From Azospirillum sp. SYSU D00513 (GTDB taxonomy: Bacteria; Pseudomonadota; Alphaproteobacteria; Azospirillales; Azospirillaceae), in the NCBI RefSeq assembly GCF_017356015.1, contig NZ_JAFIQV010000029.1, positions 38,236 to 102,235 on the forward strand: DNA of 64,000 nucleotides, given 5' to 3'. The notes beneath the pieces were generated by a model that was not told the origin of the DNA, did no database searches, and worked only from the letters and a program-made list of their open reading frames with translations. This document shows positions 44,868-53,606 of the stretch, in pieces; the stretch's first letter is position 1, and each line of letters starts with the position of its first letter. Made by a program: the position numbers and the translations under genes.

Positions 44868-45043
44868 GCTGTCCTCCTGCCCTGCGGGCCTGTCCGCCCG
44901 AAGCGTCGGGCTTTGGAACGGCAGGAACCCCCGCCGTGCCGGCATGGTAGGGACAAGGACGCCGCCGGGGCTTGTCGCTTACGCGCATGCCTTGAACATT
45001 CTGAACACCGGCGGCGGACGGCCCTTACGCCCCTTGCGGCGGC

Positions 45044-45880
45044 TCAGGCCTTGAGGAAGGCGAGCAGTTCCTCGTTCACCTGGTCCTTGTGCGTGGTGCA
45101 CAGGCCGTGGGGAGCGCCGGGGATGATCGTCAGCGTGCCCTTCGGCAGCAGCGCGGCGGCGGCCTTCCCGGTGGTCGCCAGCGGCACGATCTGGTCGTCG
45201 TCGCCGTGCAGAACCAGCGTCGGGACGATCATCTTGCGCAGGTCGTCGCGCTGGTCGGTCTCGGAAAAGGCCTTGATGCATTCATACTGGGCCAGCAGGC
45301 TTCCCTGCATGGCCTGCATCCAGAAGCTGTCCATGGCGCCCTGCGACGGCTTGGCGCCCGGACGGTCGTAGCCGTAGAAGGCGGGGGCGAAGTCCTTGAA
45401 CCACTGGGAGCGGTCGGCCTTCACGCCGGCCCGGATGCCGTCGAACACCGACAGGGGCACGCCCTCCGGGTTCCAGCTGGTCTGGGCCATGGTCGGGGTG
45501 ACGGCGCCGATCAGGACGGCCTTGGCGACGCGCGACACGCCGTGGCGGGCGATGTAGCGGGCCACTTCGCCGCCGCCGGTCGAATGGCCGACATGCACGG
45601 CGTCCTTCAGCCCGAGCGCCTCGGTCACGGCGGCGAGATCGTCGGCGTAATGGTCCATGTCGTTGCCGAAGCCCGGCTGCGAGGAGCGCCCATGCCCGCG
45701 GCGGTCATGAGCGATCACGCGGTAGCCGCGCTGGGCCAGGAACAGCATCTGGTCCTCGAAGGCGTCGGCGCTGAGCGGCCAGCCGTGGCTGAAGACCACC
45801 GGCTGCCCGGTCTGCGGACCCCATTGCTTGACGTGGATCTCGACACCGTCCCGGGTGCTCACATAACGGCCCTGTAGCAT
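45044..45880 (-). CDS. Alpha/beta hydrolase, non-heme chloroperoxidase type
   Basis: This 278-residue hydrolase is closely like bacterial non-heme haloperoxidases/esterases. It has the oxyanion region FSHGWPLSADAFEDQMLFLA near residue 30, DRRGHGRSSQP near 60, nucleophile Ser in GHSTGGGEVARY near 98, Asp in LHGDDDQIVP near 225 and His in GAPHGLCTTH near 255. The triad is complete. The usual role is ester hydrolysis or peracid formation rather than true halogenation. It stands alone on the minus strand. Confidence 0.93.
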   Translation of the reverse strand: MLQGRYVSTRDGVEIHVKQWGPQTGQPVVFSHGWPLSADAFEDQMLFLAQRGYRVIAHDRRGHGRSSQPGFGNDMDHYADDLAAVTEALGLKDAVHVGHSTGGGEVARYIARHGVSRVAKAVLIGAVTPTMAQTSWNPEGVPLSVFDGIRAGVKADRSQWFKDFAPAFYGYDRPGAKPSQGAMDSFWMQAMQGSLLAQYECIKAFSETDQRDDLRKMIVPTLVLHGDDDQIVPLATTGKAAAALLPKGTLTIIPGAPHGLCTTHKDQVNEELLAFLKA

Positions 45881-46112
45881 GGCTTCCGTTCCTTATCCGC
45901 TGGGTTTTCAGGATCGGCGGGCGCGCCATCCGGGGGGCCGGTGCCCGCTTCGGAAAACGGGCCGGGGCTTGCCGTCCTGATGCCGTCACCCTAACGGCGC
46001 GCGGAGAGGGCCGCTTGCCGCTTCGGAACGGGTGTTGAAGGATCTGTGCATGATGGGAGAGGGCAGTGGAACCGCCCCGGAGACCTCCCGCAACTGGCGA
46101 AGCCTCAGAGGC

Positions 46113-47009
46113 TCAAAGCCGGCCGAGCGCGTCGTCGCGGCGCAACGCCCTCTCCAGTGCCGCGATGAACAGCCGGACCTTCGGCGGCACGAAGCGGGCC
46201 GACGGGTAAAGCGCCCAGATGGCGAGCGGCTCCAGTTCGCCGCCGGCGAGCGGAAGCGGAACGAGCCGCCCCTGGCGGACGTCCTCGCGCACGTCCCAGT
46301 CCGACAGGACCGCGATGCCGAGCCCGGCGAGGCAGATCTCGCGCAGCCCCTCTATGGAGTTGGCGGAAAAGCGCGCCTGGACCCGGACGCGGTTGCCGCG
46401 GGGCTCGCCCAGGAAGGACCAGTGCGTGGCGCCGGTCAGCGCGAGGCACTGGTGACGGGTGAGATCCGCGACCGTAGCGGGCGTGCCCTGTTCGGCCAGA
46501 TAGGATGGGGCTGCGTAGAGCGCGCGCGGGTTGGGGGCCAGCCGCCGCGCGATCAGGCCGCTGTCCCGCAACGGCGCGATCCGGATGGCGAGGTCGATGC
46601 CCTGACCCGCCACGTCCAGCTGCGCGTCGGTGAGCTGCAGTTCCACCGAGACCTGGGGATTCGCCCGCAGGAACTCCGCGACCACCGGTGCCACCACCTT
46701 GCGGCCGAAGGCCGCCGACGCCGTCAGCCGAAGCAGCCCCGAGGCGCCGGCCGAGGAGGGGCGGACGCTGGCGCGCGCCGCCGCCTCGTTCTCCAGCATC
46801 GCCTGCGCGAAGGGAAGCAGCGCCTCCCCCTCCGGCGTGAGGGCGAGCGAGCGCGTCGTCCGGTGCATGAGCCGCGCGCCGACATCATCCTCCAGCGTGG
46901 CGAGCCGCCGCGTCGCCGTCAGCGGGGAAATGCCCAGGCGGCGGGCGCCGGCGGCAAGGCTTCCGGCCTGCGCGGCTTCGACCAGGACGGCAAGGCAGGC
47001 GAGGTCCAT
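46113..47009 (-). CDS. LysR family transcriptional regulator
   Basis: This 298-residue regulator has an N-terminal winged helix (about 3-60, SLAAGARRLGISPLTATRRLATLEDDVGARLMHRTTRSLALT) and a LysR effector domain (about 90-290). It is divergent from an MFS transporter gene with 156 bases between them, the usual layout of a LysR regulator and its target. The effector is unknown. Confidence 0.94.
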   Translation of the reverse strand: MDLACLAVLVEAAQAGSLAAGARRLGISPLTATRRLATLEDDVGARLMHRTTRSLALTPEGEALLPFAQAMLENEAAARASVRPSSAGASGLLRLTASAAFGRKVVAPVVAEFLRANPQVSVELQLTDAQLDVAGQGIDLAIRIAPLRDSGLIARRLAPNPRALYAAPSYLAEQGTPATVADLTRHQCLALTGATHWSFLGEPRGNRVRVQARFSANSIEGLREICLAGLGIAVLSDWDVREDVRQGRLVPLPLAGGELEPLAIWALYPSARFVPPKVRLFIAALERALRRDDALGRL

Positions 47010-47165
47010 TGCTTCACGTTTTGATGGTCCGGCACATCACTCTGCCCGACTGATGCAAAGGATGAAAGGGGATTAGGGTCCTGTCCCAGCACCGGACGGC
47101 ACGGCCACGCAACGAACGGCCGCCCGCCGGAACCCCCTCTCCCTCCAGACCGAGGACACCGCATC

Positions 47166-48368
47166 ATGAGCATCACCGACGGAATGCCCGCCGCCACGCC
47201 GGAAAGGGCGCGGCTCGGGCGCGGGCTGACCTTCGCCATGGCCGCGGCGACCGGCGTGGCCGTGGCCAACATCTATTACAACCAGCCGATGCTGGGGCTG
47301 ATCGGGCGGGACATGCCCGGCCCCCTGACCGAGATGATCCCGACCGCGACCCAGCTCGGCTATGCGGTCGGGCTCCTGCTTCTGGTGCCGCTGGGCGATC
47401 TTGTGGAGCGGCGCCGGCTGATCGTCGTGCAGTTCCTGATGCTCGCGGCGGCGCTGGCGGTGACCGCCTCGGCGAGCGGCCCCGGCCTCGTCCTCGCGGC
47501 CTCGCTCCTGCTCGGCGTGTCGGCGACCGTGGCCCAGCAGATCGTGCCCTTCGCCGCGCATCTGGCGCCGCCGGAGCGGCGGGGCGCCGCCGTCGGCACG
47601 GTCATGGCGGGGCTGCTGACGGGCATCCTGCTGAGCCGTACGCTCGCGGGCTTCGTGGGCACGCATGCCGGATGGCGGGAGATGTTCTGGCTCGGCGTGC
47701 CCTTGGCGCTGGGTGCCGGGGCGCTCATGGCCGCGAGCCTGCCGCGCAGCCATCCGAACACGGGCCTGCGCTATCCCGTCCTGATGCGCTCGCTCGCTCA
47801 TCTCTGGCGCGAGTTTCCGGCCTTGCGGCTGGCGTCGGTCACCCAGGCGCTGCTGTTCGCCGCCTTCACCGTCTTCTGGACCATTCTCGCCCTGCGACTG
47901 GCGGAGCCGCGCTTCGGCCTCGGTGCCGACGTGGCCGGGCTGTTCGGCGTCGTCGGCGCGGTCGGCATCCTCGCCGCCCCGGTCGCCGGGCGCATCTCGG
48001 ACCGGCACGGCCCGGGGCTGGTGATCGCGCTCGGCACCGTGCTGACGCTGGCGTCATGGCTGCTCTTCGGCCTGTGGACCTCGGTCGCCGGGCTGGTCGC
48101 CGGCGTGATCCTGCTCGACTTCGCGGTGCAGGCGGCGCTGGTGTCCAACCAGCACATCGTCTACGCCCTGCGGCCCGAGGCGCGCGCCCGGCTCAACACC
48201 CTCTTCATGGGCATGATGTTCCTCGGCGGGGCGGTCGGCTCCGGCACCGCCAGCCTGGCCTGGAACGCCGGGGGCTGGGGCGCCGTGACCGGGCTCGGCT
48301 TGCTGTTCGCGGCGGCGGCCACCGTCCTTCAGCTAAAGGCTCTGCGCGGGCTATCCAGACGCTGGTGA
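47166..48368 (+). CDS. MFS transporter
   Basis: This 400-residue major facilitator protein has about 12 membrane helices. It has the motif A region VGLLLLVPLGDLVERRRLIVVQF between helices 2 and 3 and a second, VAGRISDRHGPGL, in the C-terminal half. The opening FAMAAATGVAVANIYYNQPMLGLI is typical of the YnfM-like drug/sugar efflux group. It is probably controlled by the divergent LysR protein. Its last 18 bases overlap the end of the converging hydroxy-acid oxidase gene. Confidence 0.93.
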   Translation: MSITDGMPAATPERARLGRGLTFAMAAATGVAVANIYYNQPMLGLIGRDMPGPLTEMIPTATQLGYAVGLLLLVPLGDLVERRRLIVVQFLMLAAALAVTASASGPGLVLAASLLLGVSATVAQQIVPFAAHLAPPERRGAAVGTVMAGLLTGILLSRTLAGFVGTHAGWREMFWLGVPLALGAGALMAASLPRSHPNTGLRYPVLMRSLAHLWREFPALRLASVTQALLFAAFTVFWTILALRLAEPRFGLGADVAGLFGVVGAVGILAAPVAGRISDRHGPGLVIALGTVLTLASWLLFGLWTSVAGLVAGVILLDFAVQAALVSNQHIVYALRPEARARLNTLFMGMMFLGGAVGSGTASLAWNAGGWGAVTGLGLLFAAAATVLQLKALRGLSRRW

Positions 48369-49439
48369 GAAGATCACCGAAGGGTCGATCTCCGCCAGGC
48401 TCGCCCGTCCGGTGAGCGCCATCGCGACCTCCAGTTCGGTCTGCAAAATGGTCAGCATGTGGGCGACGCCCGCCAGGCCCCCGACGGCCAGGGCGTGCAG
48501 GACCGGCTGGCCGACCAGCACGGCGGACGCCCCCAGCGCGATGGCCTTGAGGATGTCCGTCCCGCGCCGGACGCCGCCGTCCAGCAGGACCGGGATTTGC
48601 CCAGCGGCCGCGCGCGCCACCAGCGGCAGGACGTCGATGGTCGCCGGCAATGTGTCGAGGGTCCGGCCGCCATGATTGGACACGATGATGCCCTGGGCGC
48701 CCGCCTCGATGGCCGGGGCGACGTCGCCGGGGTTCAGGATGCCCTTGAGCAGGACGGGAAGGCGCGTGCCGGAACAGAGCCACCGCACGCTGTCCCAGGT
48801 CGGGGCGTTCCGGAGCATGCCCTGGAAGACCGGGCTGCCGGGCCGGGCCGGTGCCGCCGCCGGGGGCGCCATGCCCGCCAGGTTGACGGCCTCGACACCC
48901 GGCGGCAGCCGGAAGCCCGCGCGCTGTTCGATGTTGCGCACCCCGTTCACCGGCGCGTCCACCGTCAGAACCAGGGCCTTGCAGCCGGCGGCTTCGGCCC
49001 GCCGCACCAGCGACAGCGTGTCCTCGGGCCGGGGCTGGAGGTAGAGCTGGAACCACAGGGGGGACTGCGCCCGTTGCGCAATCTCCTCCAGCCGGACGCT
49101 GGCCTGGGTGCTGACCGTCATCCATGTGCGGGTCAGGGACGCGGCGGTCGCCGTCGCCAGTTCGCCCTCGGGGTGGAGCAGCTTGTGGTAGGCGGTGGGG
49201 GCGAGGATGATCGGGTAGTCCAGCGCCTCCCCGAACAGCTCCGAGCGGGATGTGGCCCCCGACAGGTCCCGCAGGGCGCGCGGCATCAGCCGCAGCCGGT
49301 CGAAGGCCTCCCGGTTGGCCCGCTGGGTGATGCCATCCGCCCCGGCCCCCGCCACATAGGCGCGGACCGCGGGATCGGCCCGCTCGGCGAAGTGTCGCTC
49401 GTAATCGGACAGCGACACGGTGTCGGGCGGAACGGCCAT
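48351..49439 (-). CDS. FMN-dependent alpha-hydroxy-acid oxidizing protein
   Basis: This 362-residue flavoenzyme belongs to the glycolate oxidase/L-lactate dehydrogenase family, oxidising a 2-hydroxy acid to a 2-keto acid. It has YVAGAGADG near residue 27, LAPTAYHKLLHPEGE, VLTVDAP, the catalytic-base motif VSNHGGRTLD near 255, VLLDGGVRRGTDI and GASAVLVGQPVLHALA. The lactate-specific insertion of LldD is absent, so a soluble glycolate- or lactate-type oxidase is likely. ATG 49439 lies nine bases after the Sel1 gene stop, so it is the last gene of the piuC-Sel1 run. Confidence 0.93.
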   Translation of the reverse strand: MAVPPDTVSLSDYERHFAERADPAVRAYVAGAGADGITQRANREAFDRLRLMPRALRDLSGATSRSELFGEALDYPIILAPTAYHKLLHPEGELATATAASLTRTWMTVSTQASVRLEEIAQRAQSPLWFQLYLQPRPEDTLSLVRRAEAAGCKALVLTVDAPVNGVRNIEQRAGFRLPPGVEAVNLAGMAPPAAAPARPGSPVFQGMLRNAPTWDSVRWLCSGTRLPVLLKGILNPGDVAPAIEAGAQGIIVSNHGGRTLDTLPATIDVLPLVARAAAGQIPVLLDGGVRRGTDILKAIALGASAVLVGQPVLHALAVGGLAGVAHMLTILQTELEVAMALTGRASLAEIDPSVIFSPASG

Positions 49440-49447
49440 GGTCGGCG

Positions 49448-50170
49448 TCACCTTGGGGCACCCTCCACGGCATCCGGTCCGGCGAGCGCCGCCGCCTGCC
49501 GGGCCAGCGCCTGGAGGTCCGGGTCGGGGCTTTCGGCCAGCGCCGTGGCCATGGCGCGGAAGAAGTCCGGGAAGCCGGTCTCCAGCGCCCGCCGGAACCA
49601 GGGCAGCGCCTCGTCCCGCCCGCCCGCGAGGGTCAGCATCCGGGCGTAGTTGAAGCGGCCCCAGCAATCCCCGCCCTCGGCCGCCGCCTGGAAGAAGGCG
49701 AGGGCGGCCGCGTCGTCCGCCGGAACGGCTCGCCCGCATTCGTGGAACAAGCCCAGCATGTTGAGCGCCTTCACATGGCCCTTGCGGGCCGCCGCCGCGT
49801 AGAGCCGGTAGGCCGCCTCGTCGTCGGCCGGGACGCCCTCGCCCCGGCAATGGAGGTCGCCCAGGTTGAACAGTGCCCAGACGTCGCCCCGGTCCGCCGC
49901 CGCGTGGTAGTAGGCCGCCGCCCGCGCCGGATCGGCGGCGGTGCCCCAGCCCCGTTCGTGGCAGCGCCCCAGCATGTTGAGCGCGCGGGCGTCGCCGCCG
50001 CGCGCGGCGCTGCGGAACCAGTCGAGCGCCTGCGCCTCCTGTTCGGGGCCGCCGCGGTCGAGGCAGAGCTGCCCCAGCGCGAGCTGCGCGTCGGTGATCG
50101 TCATGTCCGCGCCGGCTTGCGGGGCGGGGGAGGGAAGGCACGTGGGGGCCATCGCCGCGTCCGCGCTCAT
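49448..50170 (-). CDS. Sel1-repeat protein
   Basis: This 240-residue protein is made of about five Sel1-like helical repeats (for example ALNMLGRCHERGWGTAADPARAAAYYHAAA and LFNLGDLHCRGEGVPADDEAAYRLYAAAA), which mediate protein-protein contacts. ATG 50170 follows AGAGGGGG; an ATG at 50185 overlapping the piuC stop is also possible. A Sel1 gene is found next to piuC in Pseudomonas (established synteny, recalled), which supports a shared role in iron uptake. Confidence 0.9.
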   Translation of the reverse strand: MSADAAMAPTCLPSPAPQAGADMTITDAQLALGQLCLDRGGPEQEAQALDWFRSAARGGDARALNMLGRCHERGWGTAADPARAAAYYHAAADRGDVWALFNLGDLHCRGEGVPADDEAAYRLYAAAARKGHVKALNMLGLFHECGRAVPADDAAALAFFQAAAEGGDCWGRFNYARMLTLAGGRDEALPWFRRALETGFPDFFRAMATALAESPDPDLQALARQAAALAGPDAVEGAPR

Positions 50171-50184
50171 CAAACCCCCTCTCA

Positions 50185-50871
50185 TCAAACCTCGGCCCAG
50201 CGCCGCAGGAGGTTGTGGTAGTGGTTCACCAGCGACAGGACGGCGTGGTGCCGGTCCCCCAGCTCCTGGCGCAGTTCGATGATCGCCATGTCCAGATCAT
50301 AGAGCATGGCCCGCAGCCCGTCGTCCTTGACGAGCGATTGGGTGAAGAAGAAGGAGGCCCAGCGGCTTCCCCGCGTCACCGGGTTGACCTGGTGCAGGCT
50401 GCTGGATGGATAGACCACCGCATGACCCGCCGGCAGCTTGACCGACTTGGTGCCGTAGGTGTCCTCGACGATCAGCTCGCCGCCGTCGTAATCCTCGGGC
50501 TCGCTGAGAAAGATGGTGGTGGACATGTCCGACCGCATGCGCAGGCCTCCGCTGCCCGGAATGACGCGGATGCTGTTGTCGACATGATAGCCATAGGTCA
50601 TGTCGCGGTCGTACCGGTTGAACATGGGCGGCAGCACGCGCAGGGGCAGCACCGCCGAATTGAAGGCCGGGCTGCGGGCCAGCGCCCGCAGGATGACGAC
50701 GCCCAGCTCGCGGGCCGTGTCGCTGTCCTCCGGGATCTGGAGGTTGTTCTTGGACTGCGCCGCCTGCTCGCCCGCCGTGACGCGCCCGTCCACCCAGGGC
50801 GAGGCTTCCAGCACCGCCCGGCAATGCGCGACTTCGTCGGGGCTGAGAATGTTCGGGATGTCCAGCAGCAC
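50185..50871 (-). CDS. piuC: Fe(II)/2-oxoglutarate-dependent PKHD-type hydroxylase
   Basis: This 228-residue dioxygenase of the PiuC/YbiX family is regularly found next to catecholate siderophore receptors and is thought to modify a siderophore. The iron ligands are H and D in YGYHVDNSIR near residue 98 and H in SSLHQVNPV near 160, with the 2-oxoglutarate Arg in RGSRWASFF. GTG 50871 was chosen because relatives start with (M)LLDIPNILSPDEV and GAGGG lies upstream; the frame upstream of it is a tandem-repeat artefact. It lies 101 bases after the receptor gene. Confidence 0.93.
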   Translation of the reverse strand: MLLDIPNILSPDEVAHCRAVLEASPWVDGRVTAGEQAAQSKNNLQIPEDSDTARELGVVILRALARSPAFNSAVLPLRVLPPMFNRYDRDMTYGYHVDNSIRVIPGSGGLRMRSDMSTTIFLSEPEDYDGGELIVEDTYGTKSVKLPAGHAVVYPSSSLHQVNPVTRGSRWASFFFTQSLVKDDGLRAMLYDLDMAIIELRQELGDRHHAVLSLVNHYHNLLRRWAEV

Positions 50872-50885
50872 GGCGTTTCCCTCAT

Positions 50886-50930
50886 GAAGAGAACGGGGGT
50901 GAAGAGAACGGGGGTGAAAAGAACGGGCCG
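50886..50930 (+). repeat. Three tandem copies of a 15-bp unit
   Basis: GAAGAGAACGGGGGT occurs twice exactly (50886-50915), followed by a third copy with three changes (50916-50930). It lies in the leader between the receptor and piuC, immediately upstream of the piuC ribosome site. Confidence 0.85.
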
Positions 50931-50972
50931 GACCGCCCATGGGGCGGCCCGGCCATGTCGGTCCAGGGGTGG

Positions 50973-53255
50973 TTAGAAGTTCAGCCCCGTCGTCAGCATG
51001 ACCGTCCGGCCCGACGCGGGCACGGCGCGGACCGCGTTGAAGGAGGAGGTGTAGTTGCGGTGGTCGGTCAGGTTGTAGCCGTTCAGCGCGACCGAGATGT
51101 TGCCGAAGTCGTAGGACACGACGGCGTCCAGCGAGACGGTCTCGGGCACGCGGGCGGTGTTGGCCGTGTCCGACCAGTAGGAGGAGGCGTACTGCACGCC
51201 GCCGCCGACCGTGAACCGGCCAGGCACGCCGGCCTCGAACTCGTAGGTCGTCCAGAGGCTGGCGTTGTGCTTGGGCACGTTGCCGGCCGTGTTGCCGATG
51301 ACGGCCTGGTCGCCCTCGGACTCCGTCACCTCGCCGCTGAGGAAAGCGTAGTTGGTGTAGACGTTCCAGGCGGAGGTCAGCTTGCCGCTGACGCTGGCCT
51401 CGAAGCCGCGGACGCGGACGCCGATCCCGGCTTCGGCGAAGCCGTCGGTGACGGTGCCGGTCGCCGGATCGACGGCGTAGCTGTTGCTCTTCTCGAGCTG
51501 GAACACGGCGCCGCTGACGCCCAGCCGGCCGTTCAGGAAGTCGGCCTTGCCGCCCAGCTCATAGAGGTCGGTCTTCTCCGGATCGAAGCTCAGGGCGGAG
51601 TTCGGCGTCTCCGATGTGCCGTTGGTCACCGCCGCGGCGATGTCCGTGCCGATCGGCTTGGTGGAGCGGGAGTAGGACAGGTAGACCGACGAGTCCGGGG
51701 TGGGCTCGTAGATCAGGCTGAGCGACGGGCTCCAGGCGCGCTCGGTGGCCGTGCCGCCGGGGACCGTCGGAGAGGCCGATTCGAATTTGGTGCGGAAGTA
51801 GTCCCAGCGCAGGCCGCCCTGGACCGAGAGCTGGTCGAACAGCCAGACGCGGTCGGTGACGAAGACGCCGGCGTTGGTCACCTGGGCCTCGCGGGCGCCG
51901 GTGGGCAGATAGGTGATGGCGGTGGTGGGGCCGTAGCTGTGGCTGGGGGTCCGCACGGTCTGATTGTTGGTGCGGTTCAGCCAGCTTCCCGACTTGCGCT
52001 TGTCGTTCTGGTAGCTCAGGTCCAGCCCGCCATTCACCTGATGGCGCAGGCCGAACAGCTCGCCGTTCAGCTTGGCGCCGGCGACGTTCTGCACGCCCCA
52101 GCCCTGCTGTTTGAAGGCCATGCCGCCGCCGGCCCCGTAGCTCAATGCCGGGTTGCCGCCGCTCAGGAACTGGGTGGCGGCCGGACCGGTCACGGTCGCC
52201 GGGTTGGTGGCGGCGAAATCGCGCTGGTAATGGCTCCAGCGGGTGTCGTTGTAGAAGGACAGGCTGCCGTTCACCTCATGGGCGAGCGTCGAGGTGACGA
52301 TGTGGTTTTCCGTGTCGTCGCGGTCGAGGTTGCGGACGTAGGAGATGGAACGGTCCAGGCCGAACTCGGCCGCCGGGCGGACGATGCCGTCGGCGCCGCG
52401 CACCATCGGCTGGCCCAGGTCGGGGGTCTTGTCGCCGTTCAGGTAGGCGTAGTTGAGGTGCCAGGTGGTGTCGGTCCCGAGGCCCAGCCCAAGGTCGGCG
52501 GCCAGGCCCCAGCGGTCGGACTCGACCTTGTCGCGGCCGGCGACGTCCTGGTTGTGGTAGAGCGCGTTCACCCGCAATGCCGCCGTGTCGCTGATCGGCT
52601 GGTTGACGTCCGCGGTGGTGCGGAAGGTGAGGCCGGAGCCGACCGACTGCTCGACGGCGGCCTTGCGGTCCAGCGACGCCTTCTTGGTGCCCTGGTTGAT
52701 GACGCCGGCGGCGTTGCCGACGCCGAAGCCGTTGCCCGACGGACCCTTGAAGACCTGGACCGTCTCCGTGTTGAAGACGTCGTGGGTGTAGACGCCGAAA
52801 TCCTTCAGCCCGTCGGTGTAGATGTCGCCGCGCGCCGTCATGCCGCGGATGCGGAACTGGTCGCCGGTCTGGCCGCCGTTGCCCTCGCCGGTCGAGATGG
52901 TGATGCCCGGCACGTTGCGCAGCACCTGCTCGAGCGAGGTGGCGCGCTGCTGCTCGATGATCTCCTGCGGCACCACGTTGACGGAGCGGGGCATGTCCTT
53001 GACCGTGTCGGGCAGGCGGGACACGCCGGTCGGAGCCGCGTTGACGTTGCCGGTCTCCGGTGCGGCGCCTTCCACCTGGATGGAATCGAGGACGAGGGCG
53101 TCGCCGGCCGCGCGCCCCGGTACGTCACCCTGTCCCGAGCCGGCCGTCTGCGCGTCGGAGGTGGCCGGCAGGGCGAAGGTCATGGCCAGGCTCGCCGTCG
53201 CGACCGCGCCGGCCATGATGGGCCGGAGGCTCTGGGGTTGGGTGGTCTGTCGCAT
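50973..53255 (-). CDS. TonB-dependent siderophore receptor
   Basis: This 760-residue outer-membrane receptor of the Fiu/PiuA type imports ferric catecholate siderophores. It has a signal peptide (residues 1-36, ending SDA), then a TonB-box-like stretch (DALVLDSIQVEG), a plug domain (about 75-190, RLPDTVKDMPRSVNVVPQEIIEQQ and FRIRGM), and a 22-strand barrel. The C-terminal phenylalanine (LTTGLNF) is typical for outer-membrane insertion. A Fur/Irr-like palindrome lies 90-106 bases upstream. It is the first gene of the receptor-piuC-Sel1-oxidase run. Confidence 0.95.
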   Translation of the reverse strand: MRQTTQPQSLRPIMAGAVATASLAMTFALPATSDAQTAGSGQGDVPGRAAGDALVLDSIQVEGAAPETGNVNAAPTGVSRLPDTVKDMPRSVNVVPQEIIEQQRATSLEQVLRNVPGITISTGEGNGGQTGDQFRIRGMTARGDIYTDGLKDFGVYTHDVFNTETVQVFKGPSGNGFGVGNAAGVINQGTKKASLDRKAAVEQSVGSGLTFRTTADVNQPISDTAALRVNALYHNQDVAGRDKVESDRWGLAADLGLGLGTDTTWHLNYAYLNGDKTPDLGQPMVRGADGIVRPAAEFGLDRSISYVRNLDRDDTENHIVTSTLAHEVNGSLSFYNDTRWSHYQRDFAATNPATVTGPAATQFLSGGNPALSYGAGGGMAFKQQGWGVQNVAGAKLNGELFGLRHQVNGGLDLSYQNDKRKSGSWLNRTNNQTVRTPSHSYGPTTAITYLPTGAREAQVTNAGVFVTDRVWLFDQLSVQGGLRWDYFRTKFESASPTVPGGTATERAWSPSLSLIYEPTPDSSVYLSYSRSTKPIGTDIAAAVTNGTSETPNSALSFDPEKTDLYELGGKADFLNGRLGVSGAVFQLEKSNSYAVDPATGTVTDGFAEAGIGVRVRGFEASVSGKLTSAWNVYTNYAFLSGEVTESEGDQAVIGNTAGNVPKHNASLWTTYEFEAGVPGRFTVGGGVQYASSYWSDTANTARVPETVSLDAVVSYDFGNISVALNGYNLTDHRNYTSSFNAVRAVPASGRTVMLTTGLNF

Positions 53256-53606
53256 CAAGCTCTCCCGAAATTCGTCTGGGCAGGGGGACGTTCTGTCTGG
53301 CCGGTTTCTAGCAACGGGGTAGCATCCCTCCACAAGGCCTGTAATTCAGAATCATTCTAAATTGCAAAAAGCAGGGGTGATCTTGGGAGGGCGAATGGTC
53401 GGAAAGCGCCCCGGAAAGAAGGAGGAGGCGGAACGCGGGAGCGGACGAGCGATGTGAGGATCTGGTATAAAGTCTTTTTATATCAATGATCTAAGGGTAA
53501 GCGGCATCGTCCGCCCACGGCGTTCGGGCTGGCCGGTTCAGACGCTGTTCGGGTCTTTGTTGCAGAAACGCAACATAGATAATAATAGTCAGTCGCAAAA
53601 TGCCGG
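53256..53606. other. 351-base gap upstream of the siderophore receptor
   Basis: This region holds the iron-box palindrome (53345-53361), an AT-rich run (53460-53495) and an inverted repeat TGTTGC-N6-GCAACA near 53560-53577 of unknown role. No gene was found. The LysR-TrpD2 gene ends at its far edge. Confidence 0.5.
53345..53361. promoter_or_regulatory. Fur/Irr-like iron box
   Basis: TTCAGAA-TCA-TTCTAAA is an imperfect dyad with one mismatch to the Irr ICE motif TTTAGAA-N3-TTCTAAA known in alphaproteobacteria. It is extended by AATT on both sides and shares AATCATT with the Fur consensus. It is upstream of the TonB receptor, so iron control is likely; which regulator binds is not settled. Confidence 0.6.

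Noticed and set aside
38766..45371. A 2,201-codon open frame on the plus strand
   Set aside because: It is antisense to the giant kinase, pirin and hydrolase genes and has no domain, ribosome site or sensible composition; GC-rich codon bias leaves the opposite strand open.
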